Part shown: piece by piece, positions 32,110-41,351 of the stretch
How positions within the stretch are numbered: the stretch's first letter is position 1
Layout: every line of letters begins with the position of its first letter
Program-made: the position numbers and the translations under genes
Notes under the pieces: model-generated
Database searches by the model: none
Seen by the model: the letters and a program-made list of their open reading frames with translations, nothing else
What the model was told of the DNA's origin: nothing
Source: CAIUVD01 sp044338255
GTDB taxonomy: Bacteria > Planctomycetota > UBA11346
Length of the DNA stretch: 50,927 nucleotides
Direction of reading: 5' to 3'
Assembly (NCBI GenBank): GCA_044338255.1
Contig: JBIILZ010000013.1
Span: forward strand, 1-50,927

Positions 32110-33621
32110 ATGATAGAAGACATGGTTACCCAACTCATAACCCAGTCGGCATCTCAAACTCAAACCCAGCGCCCGGCCGAGCGAGCGCGGGCTTTTAACG
32201 AGATGCGTCTGGGGGATGAGCTCAATCCCAGTTATCGGCCGCTGGACGCCTGGCTGCGCCAGACGAGTACCGGACATCTCGAAAAGAAGCAGCGTGATGC
32301 GTCCAAGCGTTTCCATCGTCGCGGCATCACCTTCACGGTCTATGGTGACGAATCCGGTACCGAGCGCCTGATCCCCTTCGACCTCATGCCGCGCATCCTC
32401 GGGGCCACAGAGTGGGATCTCGTCAGCCGGGGTTCGATCCAGCGCGTCAAAGCCCTGAATGCGTTCCTCGCCGACATCTATGATAAGCAGGAAATCATCG
32501 CCGCCGGGAAGATCCCGCGCTCGGCGGTGATGGACAACAAGATGTGGTGCCCGCAAGCGGTCGGGGTGAAGATGCCGCACGGCGTCCATGCCCACATCGC
32601 TGGCGTCGATCTGGTCCGCGTTTCGCCCAGCCAGTGGTACGTCCTCGAAGACAACCTGCGCACCCCGTCAGGGGTCAGCTACATGCTGGAAAACCGCAGC
32701 GCCATGATGCGCTTGTTTCCCGATCTGTTCCGTGGCCAGTCGGTGGCGCCGATCGATCACTATCCGGCAGTGCTGCTCGAAAACCTCAAGGCCTGCGCCC
32801 CCGCGTCCTTGCATGGCGATGAGCCGCAGGTCGTGGTGCTGACCCCGGGCAGCTACAACAGCGCCTATTTCGAACACGTCTACCTCGCCGCGCGGATGGG
32901 CGCGATCCTCGTCGAAGGCAGTGATCTGTTCATCGACAAGGGACGGGTGTGGCGTCATACCACCACCGGCGCCAAGCCGGTCGACGTCATCTATCGCCGC
33001 GTCGATGACGAGTTCCTCGATCCGGCCGAGTTCCGCAGCGACAGTGCCCTCGGGGTGCGCGGCCTGATGGAGGTCTACCGCCAAGGTCGGGTGACCATCG
33101 TCAACGCCGTCGGCAATGGCGTCGCCGACGACAAGGCGACCTATCTCTTCGTTCCCGAGATGATCCGCTTCTACCTCGGCGAGGAGCCGCTGTTGAGCAA
33201 CGTCCCCACCTATTGCTGCAGCAAAGCCGATGAATTAGCCTATGTCCTTGAGCACATCCACGAGCTGGTGGTGAAGGAAGTGCACGGCTCCGGTGGCTAT
33301 GGCATGCTCGTCGGGCCGGCCGCGACCACCGCCGAGCGCCTCGCCTATCGCGATCGCATCCTCGATGATCCCGCCGGCTTCATCGCCCAGCCGACCCTCG
33401 CGCTCTCGACCTGTCCGACCTTCGTCGCCCAGGGCATCGCCCCGCGCCACGTCGATCTGCGGCCATACGTCCTCTCGGGGAAAACCACCACGCTGGTCCC
33501 CGGGGCTCTCACCCGCGTCGCACTCAAGGAAGGTTCACTCGTGGTCAACAGCAGTCAGGGTGGCGGCACCAAGGATACCTGGGTCCTCTGCCATGATGAG
33601 ACCCCGGGCACGCCGTGCTGA
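32110..33621 (+). CDS. Circularly permuted ATP-grasp protein (DUF404/DUF407 type)
   Basis: The 503-residue protein matches the circularly permuted ATP-grasp family. An N-terminal region is followed by VRVSPSQWYVLEDNLRTPSGVSYMLENR (170-196), GSYNSAYFEHVYLAARMGAILVEGSDL (247-273), VDVIYRRVDDEFLDP (291-305), and the nucleotide-binding strand-loop VVKEVHGSGGYGM (387-399) with its Lys and Gly-rich loop. ATP-grasp enzymes activate a carboxylate as acyl phosphate and join it to an amine; this family is predicted to form peptide or amide bonds, but no substrate is known. The next gene (alpha-E) overlaps its end by seven bases. Position 32110 is used as start; 32122 and a TTG at 32089 are alternatives. 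Confidence 0.9.
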   Translation: MIEDMVTQLITQSASQTQTQRPAERARAFNEMRLGDELNPSYRPLDAWLRQTSTGHLEKKQRDASKRFHRRGITFTVYGDESGTERLIPFDLMPRILGATEWDLVSRGSIQRVKALNAFLADIYDKQEIIAAGKIPRSAVMDNKMWCPQAVGVKMPHGVHAHIAGVDLVRVSPSQWYVLEDNLRTPSGVSYMLENRSAMMRLFPDLFRGQSVAPIDHYPAVLLENLKACAPASLHGDEPQVVVLTPGSYNSAYFEHVYLAARMGAILVEGSDLFIDKGRVWRHTTTGAKPVDVIYRRVDDEFLDPAEFRSDSALGVRGLMEVYRQGRVTIVNAVGNGVADDKATYLFVPEMIRFYLGEEPLLSNVPTYCCSKADELAYVLEHIHELVVKEVHGSGGYGMLVGPAATTAERLAYRDRILDDPAGFIAQPTLALSTCPTFVAQGIAPRHVDLRPYVLSGKTTTLVPGALTRVALKEGSLVVNSSQGGGTKDTWVLCHDETPGTPC

Positions 33622-34580
33622 GCCGTCTCGCGGGCAACACCGTATGGTTGGCGCGCTATCAGGAACGCGCCGAAGCCCTCGCCCGACTCACTGCCGTCAC
33701 CCAGCACCTGTCCCTGCTTCCCGAATACGCCGGTAATGTCGAGACCCCCTGGCTCGACGCCCTGGCGGTACTCGGCGGTGTGGCGGCATTCACCGAGCTG
33801 CGCGGGGAGGTGACGCCGGCAGCCGCCGTCGATTACCTGCTTATCGATCGTGAAAATCCCTCGAGCCTCTTCTGCTGCCTGCGGGCCGCACGTGAGAACG
33901 CGCGCACTGCCCGGCATCTGCTGACCGAGGCCTACTGGGATGCGATGAATTTCACTTGGCTGTCGGCGCAGGCGCTGGATGCCGATGAACTCGCTGTGCG
34001 CGGCGTCGACGACGTCGCGCAGTGGGCCATGGAGCGCTGCTACCTCATGCGCGGTACCTCCGACGATCTGCTGCGCGACGACGTGCCGCATGCCTTGGCC
34101 ATCGGCCAGGCGCTTGAACGCGGTGATCACGTAGCGCGTCTGTTGGCGGTATTTCTGCGCGGTGAACTCGCCGATCCCGATATCGCCGTGGTTCCGGGCA
34201 CGCCGATCTACCGCCGCTGGGAGGCCCTGCTCGCGGCTAGCGCCCTCGACGAGTCCTATCGCCGGGCGCACACCGCCACCATCGATCCGGAAAAGGCGCT
34301 GCGTCTGATCCTCACCCATCCGACCTCGCCGCGGTCGATGACCGTCAGCCTGCGCCGCGTCATCCAGGGCCTCGATGGATTGTTCGGCCTGCAGCGCGTG
34401 CCGCCGGCGACTCGCGAGCTGATCAGCAAGCTCGAAGAGCATCTCGCCGACGCCAACGATGGCGCCCTGCTCACCGGGCATCTCGGCACCTACCTGACTA
34501 CGCTCACGCAGATGACTGCCGAGGTCAGCGCTGCCGTCCTCAACGACCTGAACACCTCATCCCTCCTGCGCGCTACGTGA
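33615..34580 (+). CDS. Alpha-E domain protein (DUF403)
   Basis: The 321-residue all-helical protein starts LSRLAGNTVWLARYQERAEALARL, the typical alpha-E opening (LSR.A.NLFWLGRY.ERAE..AR), and continues with the family's conserved VDYLLIDRENPSSLFCCLRAARENARTARHLLTEAYWDAMN. Alpha-E domains always accompany the circularly permuted ATP-grasp proteins and are thought to cooperate in the same reaction or hold the product; the exact role is unknown. The start is a GTG overlapping the TGA of the ATP-grasp gene. The same domain is fused to the second ATP-grasp protein at 37833..40403. Confidence 0.9.
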   Translation: MLSRLAGNTVWLARYQERAEALARLTAVTQHLSLLPEYAGNVETPWLDALAVLGGVAAFTELRGEVTPAAAVDYLLIDRENPSSLFCCLRAARENARTARHLLTEAYWDAMNFTWLSAQALDADELAVRGVDDVAQWAMERCYLMRGTSDDLLRDDVPHALAIGQALERGDHVARLLAVFLRGELADPDIAVVPGTPIYRRWEALLAASALDESYRRAHTATIDPEKALRLILTHPTSPRSMTVSLRRVIQGLDGLFGLQRVPPATRELISKLEEHLADANDGALLTGHLGTYLTTLTQMTAEVSAAVLNDLNTSSLLRAT

Positions 34581-34584
34581 ACAC

Positions 34585-37500
34585 ATGACTATCCGCGTCG
34601 CCCTGCACCATCAGACCACCTATACGTACTCGCGGCCGGTGACCCTGCTCCCGCACGTCGTGCGCCTGCGCCCCGCCCCCCATTGCCGGACTCCCATCCT
34701 CAGCTACTCGCTGCGCATCGAGCCCGAACAGCATTTCGTCAATTGGCAGCAGGATCCGCACGGAAACTGGCTGGCGCGCTACGTCTTCCCCAAGCCGACC
34801 ACGCAGCTGGTGGTCGCCGTCGATCTGGTCGTCGAGTGGACGGTGATCGATCCTTTCGACTTCTTCGTCGAACCCTCCGCGGAAACCTTCCCGTTCGCCT
34901 ATGAGCCGCAGTTGGCCATCGAACTCGCCGGCTTCCTGATGGTCGAGGAACCGACCCCCGCGGTCGCCAAATACCTCGTCGGCCTGCGCCGGGATTTCTG
35001 CACCAAGCTCAAGACCGTCGACGCCCTGGTGGCGATCAACCGTCGCCTGCACGAGGACATCAGCTACCTCATCCGCATGGAACCAGGCGTGCAGACGCCC
35101 GAGGAGACCCTCACCAAACTCTCCGGATCCTGTCGCGACAGCGGCTGGTTGCTGGTCCAGCTTCTGCGCCACCTGGGCCTGGCGACGCGCTTTGTCTCGG
35201 GTTACCTCATCCAGCTCGTGCCGGATCAGAAATCCATCGATGGGCCGAGCGGCGCCGTCACCGATTTCACCGACCTCCACGCCTGGTGCGAAGTCTACGT
35301 GCCCGGAGCCGGCTGGATCGGCCTCGATCCCACCAGCGGCCTGCTCGCCGGTGAAGGTCACATCCCCCTGGCCAGCACTCCCGCGCCATCGTCGGCCGCG
35401 GCCATCTCTGGGGCCATCGATTACGTCGTCGATGAGTCCGATCCGATGGAGTCCGAATTCGACGTGGTCATGACCGTGACCCGCGTTCAGGAGACGCCCC
35501 GCGTCACCAAGCCCTTCAGCGACGAGCAGGCCGAGGCCATGGACGCGCTCGGGCTCCAGGTCGATCATGATCTCCAGCGCCTCGATGTGCGCATGACCAC
35601 CGGTGGCGAACCGACCTTCATTTCCATCGACGATCCCGATGGCGCCGAGTGGAAGACCGAAGCTCTCGGACCGACCAAGCGCGCCCGGGCCCTCGATCTG
35701 CTGCATCGCCTGCGCGATCGTTTCTCGCCGGGAGCGATGCTGCATCTCGGCCAGGGCAAATGGTACCCCGGTGAGCCCCTGCCGCGCTGGGCCTTCGGTT
35801 GCTATTGGCGCGAAGACGGCGTGCCGCTGTGGCGCAACGACGCCCATTACGCCGATGAGCGCTGCCCAGCCGGACATGGCCCCGACGAGGCCGAGGTCTT
35901 CGCCCGGACCTTGTGCCAGCGTCTGCAGCTGCCACCCGATGTCGCCGCCCCGGCGCACGAGGACACCTGGTACTACTTATGGAGCGAACGCCGCCTGCCA
36001 CCGGGCACCGATCCCCTGCGTGCCAATCTCAAGGATCCCCTCGAACGTCGGCGCCTGGCCAAACTCCTCGACCAGGGTCTCGATCGGGTCACCGGCTATA
36101 GCATTCCCCTCAGTCGCGAAGGCGCGCAGTGGAAGTCCAGCCTGTGGCTGCGCGACAGCCTCAAGCGCGGACATCTGTTCCTGATCCCTGGCGATTCACC
36201 GATGGGCTACCGCCTGCCGCTGGATTCCTTCCGGCTCACGCCCGAGACGGTGGTGCCCCTCGATCCCTTCGCCAAACGCCAGCCGCTGTACCAGGCTCCC
36301 GGCGATGCGCCGCGGGCTGCCGGCGTCGTCGGCAAGGATGTACGTACCTCGTTGTGCATCGAACCGCGCGATGGCGTGCTGCACATCTTCATGCCGCCGT
36401 GCTCGACGCTCGAGGACTACATCGATCTGCTGACGGCGGTCGAGGACACCGCCCAGGCCACCGATCTGCCGGTGGTGCTCGAAGGCTACACGCCGCCACG
36501 CGATCCGCGGTTGCAAAATTTCTCGGTCACCCCGGATCCGGGCGTCATCGAGGTCAACGTCCAGCCGGTGAAGACCTGGAGCCAGCTCTCGACGCTCACC
36601 GAGGTCCTCTACGAAGAGGCCCGCCGCGCCCGTCTGACCACCGAAAAGTTCCTGCTCGATGGCCGCCACGTCGGTACCGGCGGCGGCAACCACATCACCC
36701 TTGGCGGATCGACACCTGCCGACAGTCCGTTCCTGCGCCGGCCGGATGTCCTGCGTTCGATGATCGCCTACTGGCACAATCATCCCTCGCTGTCGTTCCT
36801 CTTCTCGGGGATGTTCATCGGGCCCACCAGCCAGGCCCCGCGTGCCGATGAAGCGCGCAATGACCGCACTTATGAACTGGACCTGGCCCTCTCGCAGATC
36901 CCCGATCATGCAGTGTGCCCGCCGTGGCTGGTCGATCGTATCCTGCGCAATCAGCTGGTCGATCTCACCGGCAACACCCATCGCACCGAGTTCTGCATCG
37001 ACAAGCTGTTCAGCCCGGATTCCGCCAGTGGGCGCCTGGGCATCGTCGAACTACGCAATTTCGAGATGCCGCCGCATGGGCGCATGAGCCTCGCCGCGCA
37101 TCTCTTGGTGCGCTCCCTGGTGTCCCGTTTCTGGCAGAAGCCCTACGACCGCAGCCTGGCGCGCTGGGGGAACCAGCTCCACGACCGGTTCCTGTTGCCG
37201 CACTTCGTCGGCGAGGATTTCGCGGATGTGCTCGCCGAGCAGAACGCCTTCGGCTATGAGATCGATCCCTCGTGGTTCACCGCCCAGCAGGAGTTCCGCT
37301 TCCCGGTGCTCGGCCGCACCAACTACCGCTCGATCGGACTCGAGCTGCGCCTCGGTCTCGAACCGTGGCATGTGCTTGGCGAAGAGAGCGGCGGTGGCGG
37401 CACCGCCCGCTACGTCGATTCGTCCCTGGAACGGGTGCAGATGTTGGTCAATGGCCTGCCCCCGGATCGTTATCAAATGGCGGTCAATGGCGTGCCCCTG

Positions 37501-37839
37501 CCGTTGAATCCCACCGGCGTCGAAGGCCAGTACGTCGCCGGCGTGCGCTATCGCGCCTGGCAGCCGCCGTCGTGCCTGCATCCGACGATCCCCGTCGATG
37601 CCCCGCTGATCTTCGATCTCATCGATACCTGGAACGACAAATCAGTGACCGGCTGCACCTACTACGTCGAGCATCCCGGCGGCCGCAACCCCGCGACCGT
37701 ACCGATTAATGCCTACGAAGCCGAAGGCCGCCGCACCGCCCGCTTCGCTCCGCGTGGACACGCCCGGAGCATCGTGCGCCTGCCCAAGCCGGAGATCATT
37801 CCCGAAGCGCCCTTCACGTTGGACCTGCGCCAATGGTGA
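34585..37839 (+). CDS. Transglutaminase-like / DUF2126 two-domain protein
   Basis: The 1,084-residue protein has three parts: an N-terminal transglutaminase-like beta domain (HHQTTYTYSRPV..., residues 1-85), a papain-like transglutaminase core with Cys183 (SGSCRDSGWLL), His232 (LHAWCEVYV) and Asp248 (GLDPTSG), and a very large DUF2126 domain from about residue 330 (TTGGEPTFISIDDPDG...) to the end. The catalytic triad is intact, so peptidase or acyl-transfer activity is plausible. DUF2126 has no known activity to my knowledge but accompanies this operon type in many bacteria. It has no signal peptide. It starts four bases after the alpha-E stop and overlaps the next gene by ATGGTGA, so all are co-translated. 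Confidence 0.92.
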   Translation: MTIRVALHHQTTYTYSRPVTLLPHVVRLRPAPHCRTPILSYSLRIEPEQHFVNWQQDPHGNWLARYVFPKPTTQLVVAVDLVVEWTVIDPFDFFVEPSAETFPFAYEPQLAIELAGFLMVEEPTPAVAKYLVGLRRDFCTKLKTVDALVAINRRLHEDISYLIRMEPGVQTPEETLTKLSGSCRDSGWLLVQLLRHLGLATRFVSGYLIQLVPDQKSIDGPSGAVTDFTDLHAWCEVYVPGAGWIGLDPTSGLLAGEGHIPLASTPAPSSAAAISGAIDYVVDESDPMESEFDVVMTVTRVQETPRVTKPFSDEQAEAMDALGLQVDHDLQRLDVRMTTGGEPTFISIDDPDGAEWKTEALGPTKRARALDLLHRLRDRFSPGAMLHLGQGKWYPGEPLPRWAFGCYWREDGVPLWRNDAHYADERCPAGHGPDEAEVFARTLCQRLQLPPDVAAPAHEDTWYYLWSERRLPPGTDPLRANLKDPLERRRLAKLLDQGLDRVTGYSIPLSREGAQWKSSLWLRDSLKRGHLFLIPGDSPMGYRLPLDSFRLTPETVVPLDPFAKRQPLYQAPGDAPRAAGVVGKDVRTSLCIEPRDGVLHIFMPPCSTLEDYIDLLTAVEDTAQATDLPVVLEGYTPPRDPRLQNFSVTPDPGVIEVNVQPVKTWSQLSTLTEVLYEEARRARLTTEKFLLDGRHVGTGGGNHITLGGSTPADSPFLRRPDVLRSMIAYWHNHPSLSFLFSGMFIGPTSQAPRADEARNDRTYELDLALSQIPDHAVCPPWLVDRILRNQLVDLTGNTHRTEFCIDKLFSPDSASGRLGIVELRNFEMPPHGRMSLAAHLLVRSLVSRFWQKPYDRSLARWGNQLHDRFLLPHFVGEDFADVLAEQNAFGYEIDPSWFTAQQEFRFPVLGRTNYRSIGLELRLGLEPWHVLGEESGGGGTARYVDSSLERVQMLVNGLPPDRYQMAVNGVPLPLNPTGVEGQYVAGVRYRAWQPPSCLHPTIPVDAPLIFDLIDTWNDKSVTGCTYYVEHPGGRNPATVPINAYEAEGRRTARFAPRGHARSIVRLPKPEIIPEAPFTLDLRQW

Positions 37840-40403
37840 ACGAGCATGGCCAGGCCATGCCTCCTGCGCAGTCACCACCCGCCAGCAACGACGCCCCTGA
37901 CCACGGTGGCAGCCCAAGCCTGGGCCAGAGCCTGAACCAGAACCAGCAAAGTCAGAGCCAGCAGAGCCAGAGCCAGCAAAGTCAAAACCAGGGCCAAGCT
38001 TCGGGCACCGGTCGCCCCCTGGCCAGCGGCTTACCGGAGCTGATGCAGAGCTACCACCCCAATGGTCTCGATGAGGCGGTGGTCGATGGCCAATTGCGCG
38101 CGCCGTGGCGGCCGCTGATCGGCCACCTCAATCGCATCGGTATGGCCGGCCTGGCGCAGCGTCGCGATCAAGCCCTGCGCCTGATCCGCGACAACGGCGT
38201 TACCTACACCGCCCACAACGAGCATAGCCAGGAACGGCCGTGGTCCCTCGACATCGTGCCGCAGGTCATCGGCGCCGAGGAATGGCGCAGCCTGGCACGG
38301 GGCGTGGCCCAGCGCGCGCGCCTGCAGGATGCCGTGCTGCATGACTGCTACGGTTCGCAGCGGGTCCTCCGCGAAGGACTCGTGCCGCCGGCGGCAATCC
38401 TCGGTCATCCGCAGTTTCTCCGTCCGCTGCATGGCGTGCCAGTGGCACGGCGGGCGGTGACCTATGCCTGCGATCTGGTGCGCGGCGCGGACGGCAACTG
38501 GTATGTCACCGGCGAACACACCCAATCGCCGTCGGGTGCCGGCTACGCCCTGGAGAATCGCATCGTCATCTCCCGCGCCCTCGCCGATCCCTATCGCGAG
38601 TGCCAGGTCGAACGTGTGGCGTCGTTCTTCATCTCGCTGCGCAAGACCCTGCGCGCCCTCTCGCCGCATCGCCACGACGATCCGCGCATCGTGGTGCTCT
38701 CGCCGGGGCCGTATTCCGACAGCTATTTCGAGCACGCCTACCTTGCGCGCTATCTCGGCTTCACCCTCGTCGAAGGCGCCGATCTCACCGTCCGCGACGA
38801 CAAGGTCTACCTCAAGAACCTCGGCGGCCTGCATCGCGTCGACGTCATCCTCCGCCGCCTCGCCGATGATTTCTGCGATCCGCTCGAACTGCGCAGCGAT
38901 TCGATGCTCGGCATCACCGGACTCACCGGCGTGGTCCGCGCTGGCAACGTCGCCATGGCCAATTCCCTGGGCAGCGGTCTGGGCGAAAATGCCGCCCTGC
39001 TACCGCTCGGCGAACGGCTCTCCCGCCACCTGCTCGGCGAAGAACTGCGTCTACCGGCGGTGCCGACGATCTGGAATGACGCCGAGACCTTGGCCTCGCG
39101 CTTCGATTCGCTGATCATCCGTCCAGCCTTCGCCGCCCGCAGCGCCAGCGTCCTCAGCGAACACCTCGACGACGAGAAGCGCAACGCCCTGCTCGCGCGC
39201 ATCCGCCTCGAGCCGCACGCATGGATCGGGCAGGAGCGCATCGCGACCTCGTCAAGCCCTTGTCTCGGCGGCCAGGGTCCGGGCCACAGCCTGGTGCCCC
39301 GACCGATGTCGCTGCGCGTCTTCGCCGTCGCCGATGCCGACGACAGTGAAGGCTATGCGGTGATGCCCGGTGGCCTGACGCGCATCGGCGATCAGACCGA
39401 CCATGATGGCATCAAGGACACTTGGGTGTTGTCGGCGGGACCGGTGGCCCCGGTCAGCCTGCTGCAGCCCTCCAGCGCGCCGGTGACCCTCAAACGCGGT
39501 GGCGCCGATCTGCCCAGCCGCGTCGCCGACAACCTGTTCTGGCTCGGGCGCTACGCCGAACGCTGCGAGAACCTTGCCCGTCTGGTACGCGAGGGCCTGC
39601 GTCAGCAGGCCGACGGCGCCGAGACCACCTCGGTGATGCAGCTCATCGACGAGCTCGGTATCCGTCCCGAGGAGCCCGACGTCACCCGCGCCTTCCTGGT
39701 GCTCGCTGAGGACCCCGATCACTCCGGGGGCATCGTCGCCAGTCTCGCGAATCTACGGCGCTCGGCCTTTGCCGTGCGCGACCGCCTCTCCAACGACACC
39801 TGGCGCATCATCCATCGCCTGGAGCGCACCGTCGCCAGCGAGGACGCCATCGCCCGCCTCGACCGCATCCTCACCGAGCTCGCGGCCCTCGCCGGCATGG
39901 GCATGGAGAACACCACCCGCGGACCGGCTTGGCGCTTCCTCGACCTCGGCCGACGCATCGAACGCAGCCAGCACCTCGTCGATCTGCTGCGCACCCTCAG
40001 CCGCGGGCCGAATCTGCTGGAGACGCTGCTCTCGGTCGCCGACAGCTCGATCACCTATCGCAACCGCTACCTGACCACGCTGCAGCCGGCCGCGGTCCTC
40101 GATCTGCTGCTACTCGATGGCACCAATCCGCGCTCGGTCGGCTATCAGCTGGCGCGCATCGTCGAGCATCTCGGCGAAGTCCCCGGCGAGGAGGACCGCG
40201 CCCTGCCCTCGGAAGCCCAGCGCCTGGCGCGCAAGCTCAGCACCGACATCGATCTCGCCGATCCGGAAGCGCTCTGCCGCACGCCGCGGCGCGCCGAGCT
40301 GCAGGAGCTGCTCTCGCGCACCGCCGACAACATCGTGCGACTTTCGGATGTGATCACCTCGATGTACCTCAGCCATGCCGTGCCCACGCCGACGATTTAT
40401 TGA
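37833..40403 (+). CDS. Circularly permuted ATP-grasp fused to alpha-E domain
   Basis: The 856-residue protein has a Gln/Ser-rich N-terminal segment (residues 33-56, blocks QQSQS from a 15-bp repeat). A circularly permuted ATP-grasp domain follows (LVRGADGNWYVTGEHTQSPSGAGYALENR; GPYSDSYFEHAYLARYLGFTLVEGADL; VDVILRRLADDFCDP), and from about residue 560 a C-terminal alpha-E domain (LPSRVADNLFWLGRYAERCENLARLVREGLR). It is a paralogue of the two preceding separate genes joined as one. At the nucleotide-binding loop, where the separate ATP-grasp has KEVHGSGGYGM, this one reads IIRPAFAARSASVL, so the Lys and Gly-rich loop are missing or replaced. It may bind nucleotide differently or be a partner subunit. 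Its ATG overlaps the stop of the DUF2126 gene. Confidence 0.92.
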   Translation: MVNEHGQAMPPAQSPPASNDAPDHGGSPSLGQSLNQNQQSQSQQSQSQQSQNQGQASGTGRPLASGLPELMQSYHPNGLDEAVVDGQLRAPWRPLIGHLNRIGMAGLAQRRDQALRLIRDNGVTYTAHNEHSQERPWSLDIVPQVIGAEEWRSLARGVAQRARLQDAVLHDCYGSQRVLREGLVPPAAILGHPQFLRPLHGVPVARRAVTYACDLVRGADGNWYVTGEHTQSPSGAGYALENRIVISRALADPYRECQVERVASFFISLRKTLRALSPHRHDDPRIVVLSPGPYSDSYFEHAYLARYLGFTLVEGADLTVRDDKVYLKNLGGLHRVDVILRRLADDFCDPLELRSDSMLGITGLTGVVRAGNVAMANSLGSGLGENAALLPLGERLSRHLLGEELRLPAVPTIWNDAETLASRFDSLIIRPAFAARSASVLSEHLDDEKRNALLARIRLEPHAWIGQERIATSSSPCLGGQGPGHSLVPRPMSLRVFAVADADDSEGYAVMPGGLTRIGDQTDHDGIKDTWVLSAGPVAPVSLLQPSSAPVTLKRGGADLPSRVADNLFWLGRYAERCENLARLVREGLRQQADGAETTSVMQLIDELGIRPEEPDVTRAFLVLAEDPDHSGGIVASLANLRRSAFAVRDRLSNDTWRIIHRLERTVASEDAIARLDRILTELAALAGMGMENTTRGPAWRFLDLGRRIERSQHLVDLLRTLSRGPNLLETLLSVADSSITYRNRYLTTLQPAAVLDLLLLDGTNPRSVGYQLARIVEHLGEVPGEEDRALPSEAQRLARKLSTDIDLADPEALCRTPRRAELQELLSRTADNIVRLSDVITSMYLSHAVPTPTIY

Positions 40404-40420
40404 GAGAACGGCTCGACGCC

Positions 40421-41290
40421 ATGCGCTACACGGTCACCCACATCACCACCTATCAGTATCAGGAAGCCGTCGCCGTCTCGCACAACCTCGTGCACCTCGG
40501 CGCCCGTGATCTGCCCTATCAGCGGGTCCTCGGACATCGCCTGAGCGTCACCCCCGAACCGACGGTGTTCCACCGCAGCCGTGATTATTTCGGCAATCCG
40601 GTGGCCACCGTCACGGTGCAGAATCCGCATCGCGAACTGGTGGTGACCGCCACCACCAGCCTCGAACGCTTCGCACCGCTGACGCCGTCGCCCCTCTCGA
40701 CGCCGCCCTGGGAGGCCATCGCCGACACCGTGCGCCGTGCCGATCTTGCCGAACTCCTGCCCATCGTGGAGTTCGCCTATCCCTCGTTCATGGTCCCGGC
40801 AGATCCCATCTTCCGCGAGTTCGCGGCGCCCTCGTTCACCTACGAACGCCCGGTGCTCGACGCCGCCATCGCCCTCAACCACCGCCTGCACAGCGAATTC
40901 ACCTTCGACAGCGAAGCCACCACCGTGACCACCCCGGTGCAGGTGGCCCTCGCCCGTAAACGCGGCGTGTGCCAGGATTTCGCGCTGGTGCTGATCGCCT
41001 CGCTGCGGGCCATGGGCCTGCCCGCGCGTTACGTCAGCGGCTACCTTGAGACCACCCCTCCCGTTGGCCGGCCGCGGCTGGTCGGTGCCGATGCCTCGCA
41101 CGCCTGGGCTCAGGTGTGGTGCGGCGAAGAATGGGTCGATCTCGATCCGACCAATGATTGCCTACCCGGTGATCGCCACCTGACGGTGGGTTTCGGCCGT
41201 GATTTTTCCGACGTCAGTCCGTTGCGGGGGATGATTCTTGGTGGCGGCGCGGCCTCGGTACGGGTCGCCGTCGACGTCCTGCGCATGTAG
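40421..41290 (+). CDS. Transglutaminase-like protease
   Basis: The 289-residue protein has an N-terminal beta domain (YTVTHITTYQYQEAVAVSHNLVHL) and a transglutaminase core with the full triad: Cys184 (RGVCQDFALVL), His227 (SHAWAQVWC) and Asp242 (DLDPTND). It is a stand-alone relative of the domain fused to DUF2126 in this operon. Such enzymes may cleave or exchange amide bonds made by the ATP-grasp proteins. It has no signal peptide, so it should act in the cytoplasm with the others. The ATG at 40421 lies 17 bases after the previous stop; a longer frame upstream is only the antisense-free shadow of the alpha-E coding region. It is the last gene of the five-gene operon. Confidence 0.92.
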   Translation: MRYTVTHITTYQYQEAVAVSHNLVHLGARDLPYQRVLGHRLSVTPEPTVFHRSRDYFGNPVATVTVQNPHRELVVTATTSLERFAPLTPSPLSTPPWEAIADTVRRADLAELLPIVEFAYPSFMVPADPIFREFAAPSFTYERPVLDAAIALNHRLHSEFTFDSEATTVTTPVQVALARKRGVCQDFALVLIASLRAMGLPARYVSGYLETTPPVGRPRLVGADASHAWAQVWCGEEWVDLDPTNDCLPGDRHLTVGFGRDFSDVSPLRGMILGGGAASVRVAVDVLRM

Positions 41291-41351
41291 CATTGCGAGC
41301 CTCGTGCAACGCGCCCAAGGTTCGCAGATGGACCGCACCTGCGCTTTTCAG

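Noticed and set aside
39929..40420. N-terminal extension of the last transglutaminase-like gene
   Set aside because: The extension is an alternative frame of the alpha-E domain region. The family start MRYTVTHITTY at 40421 is clear.
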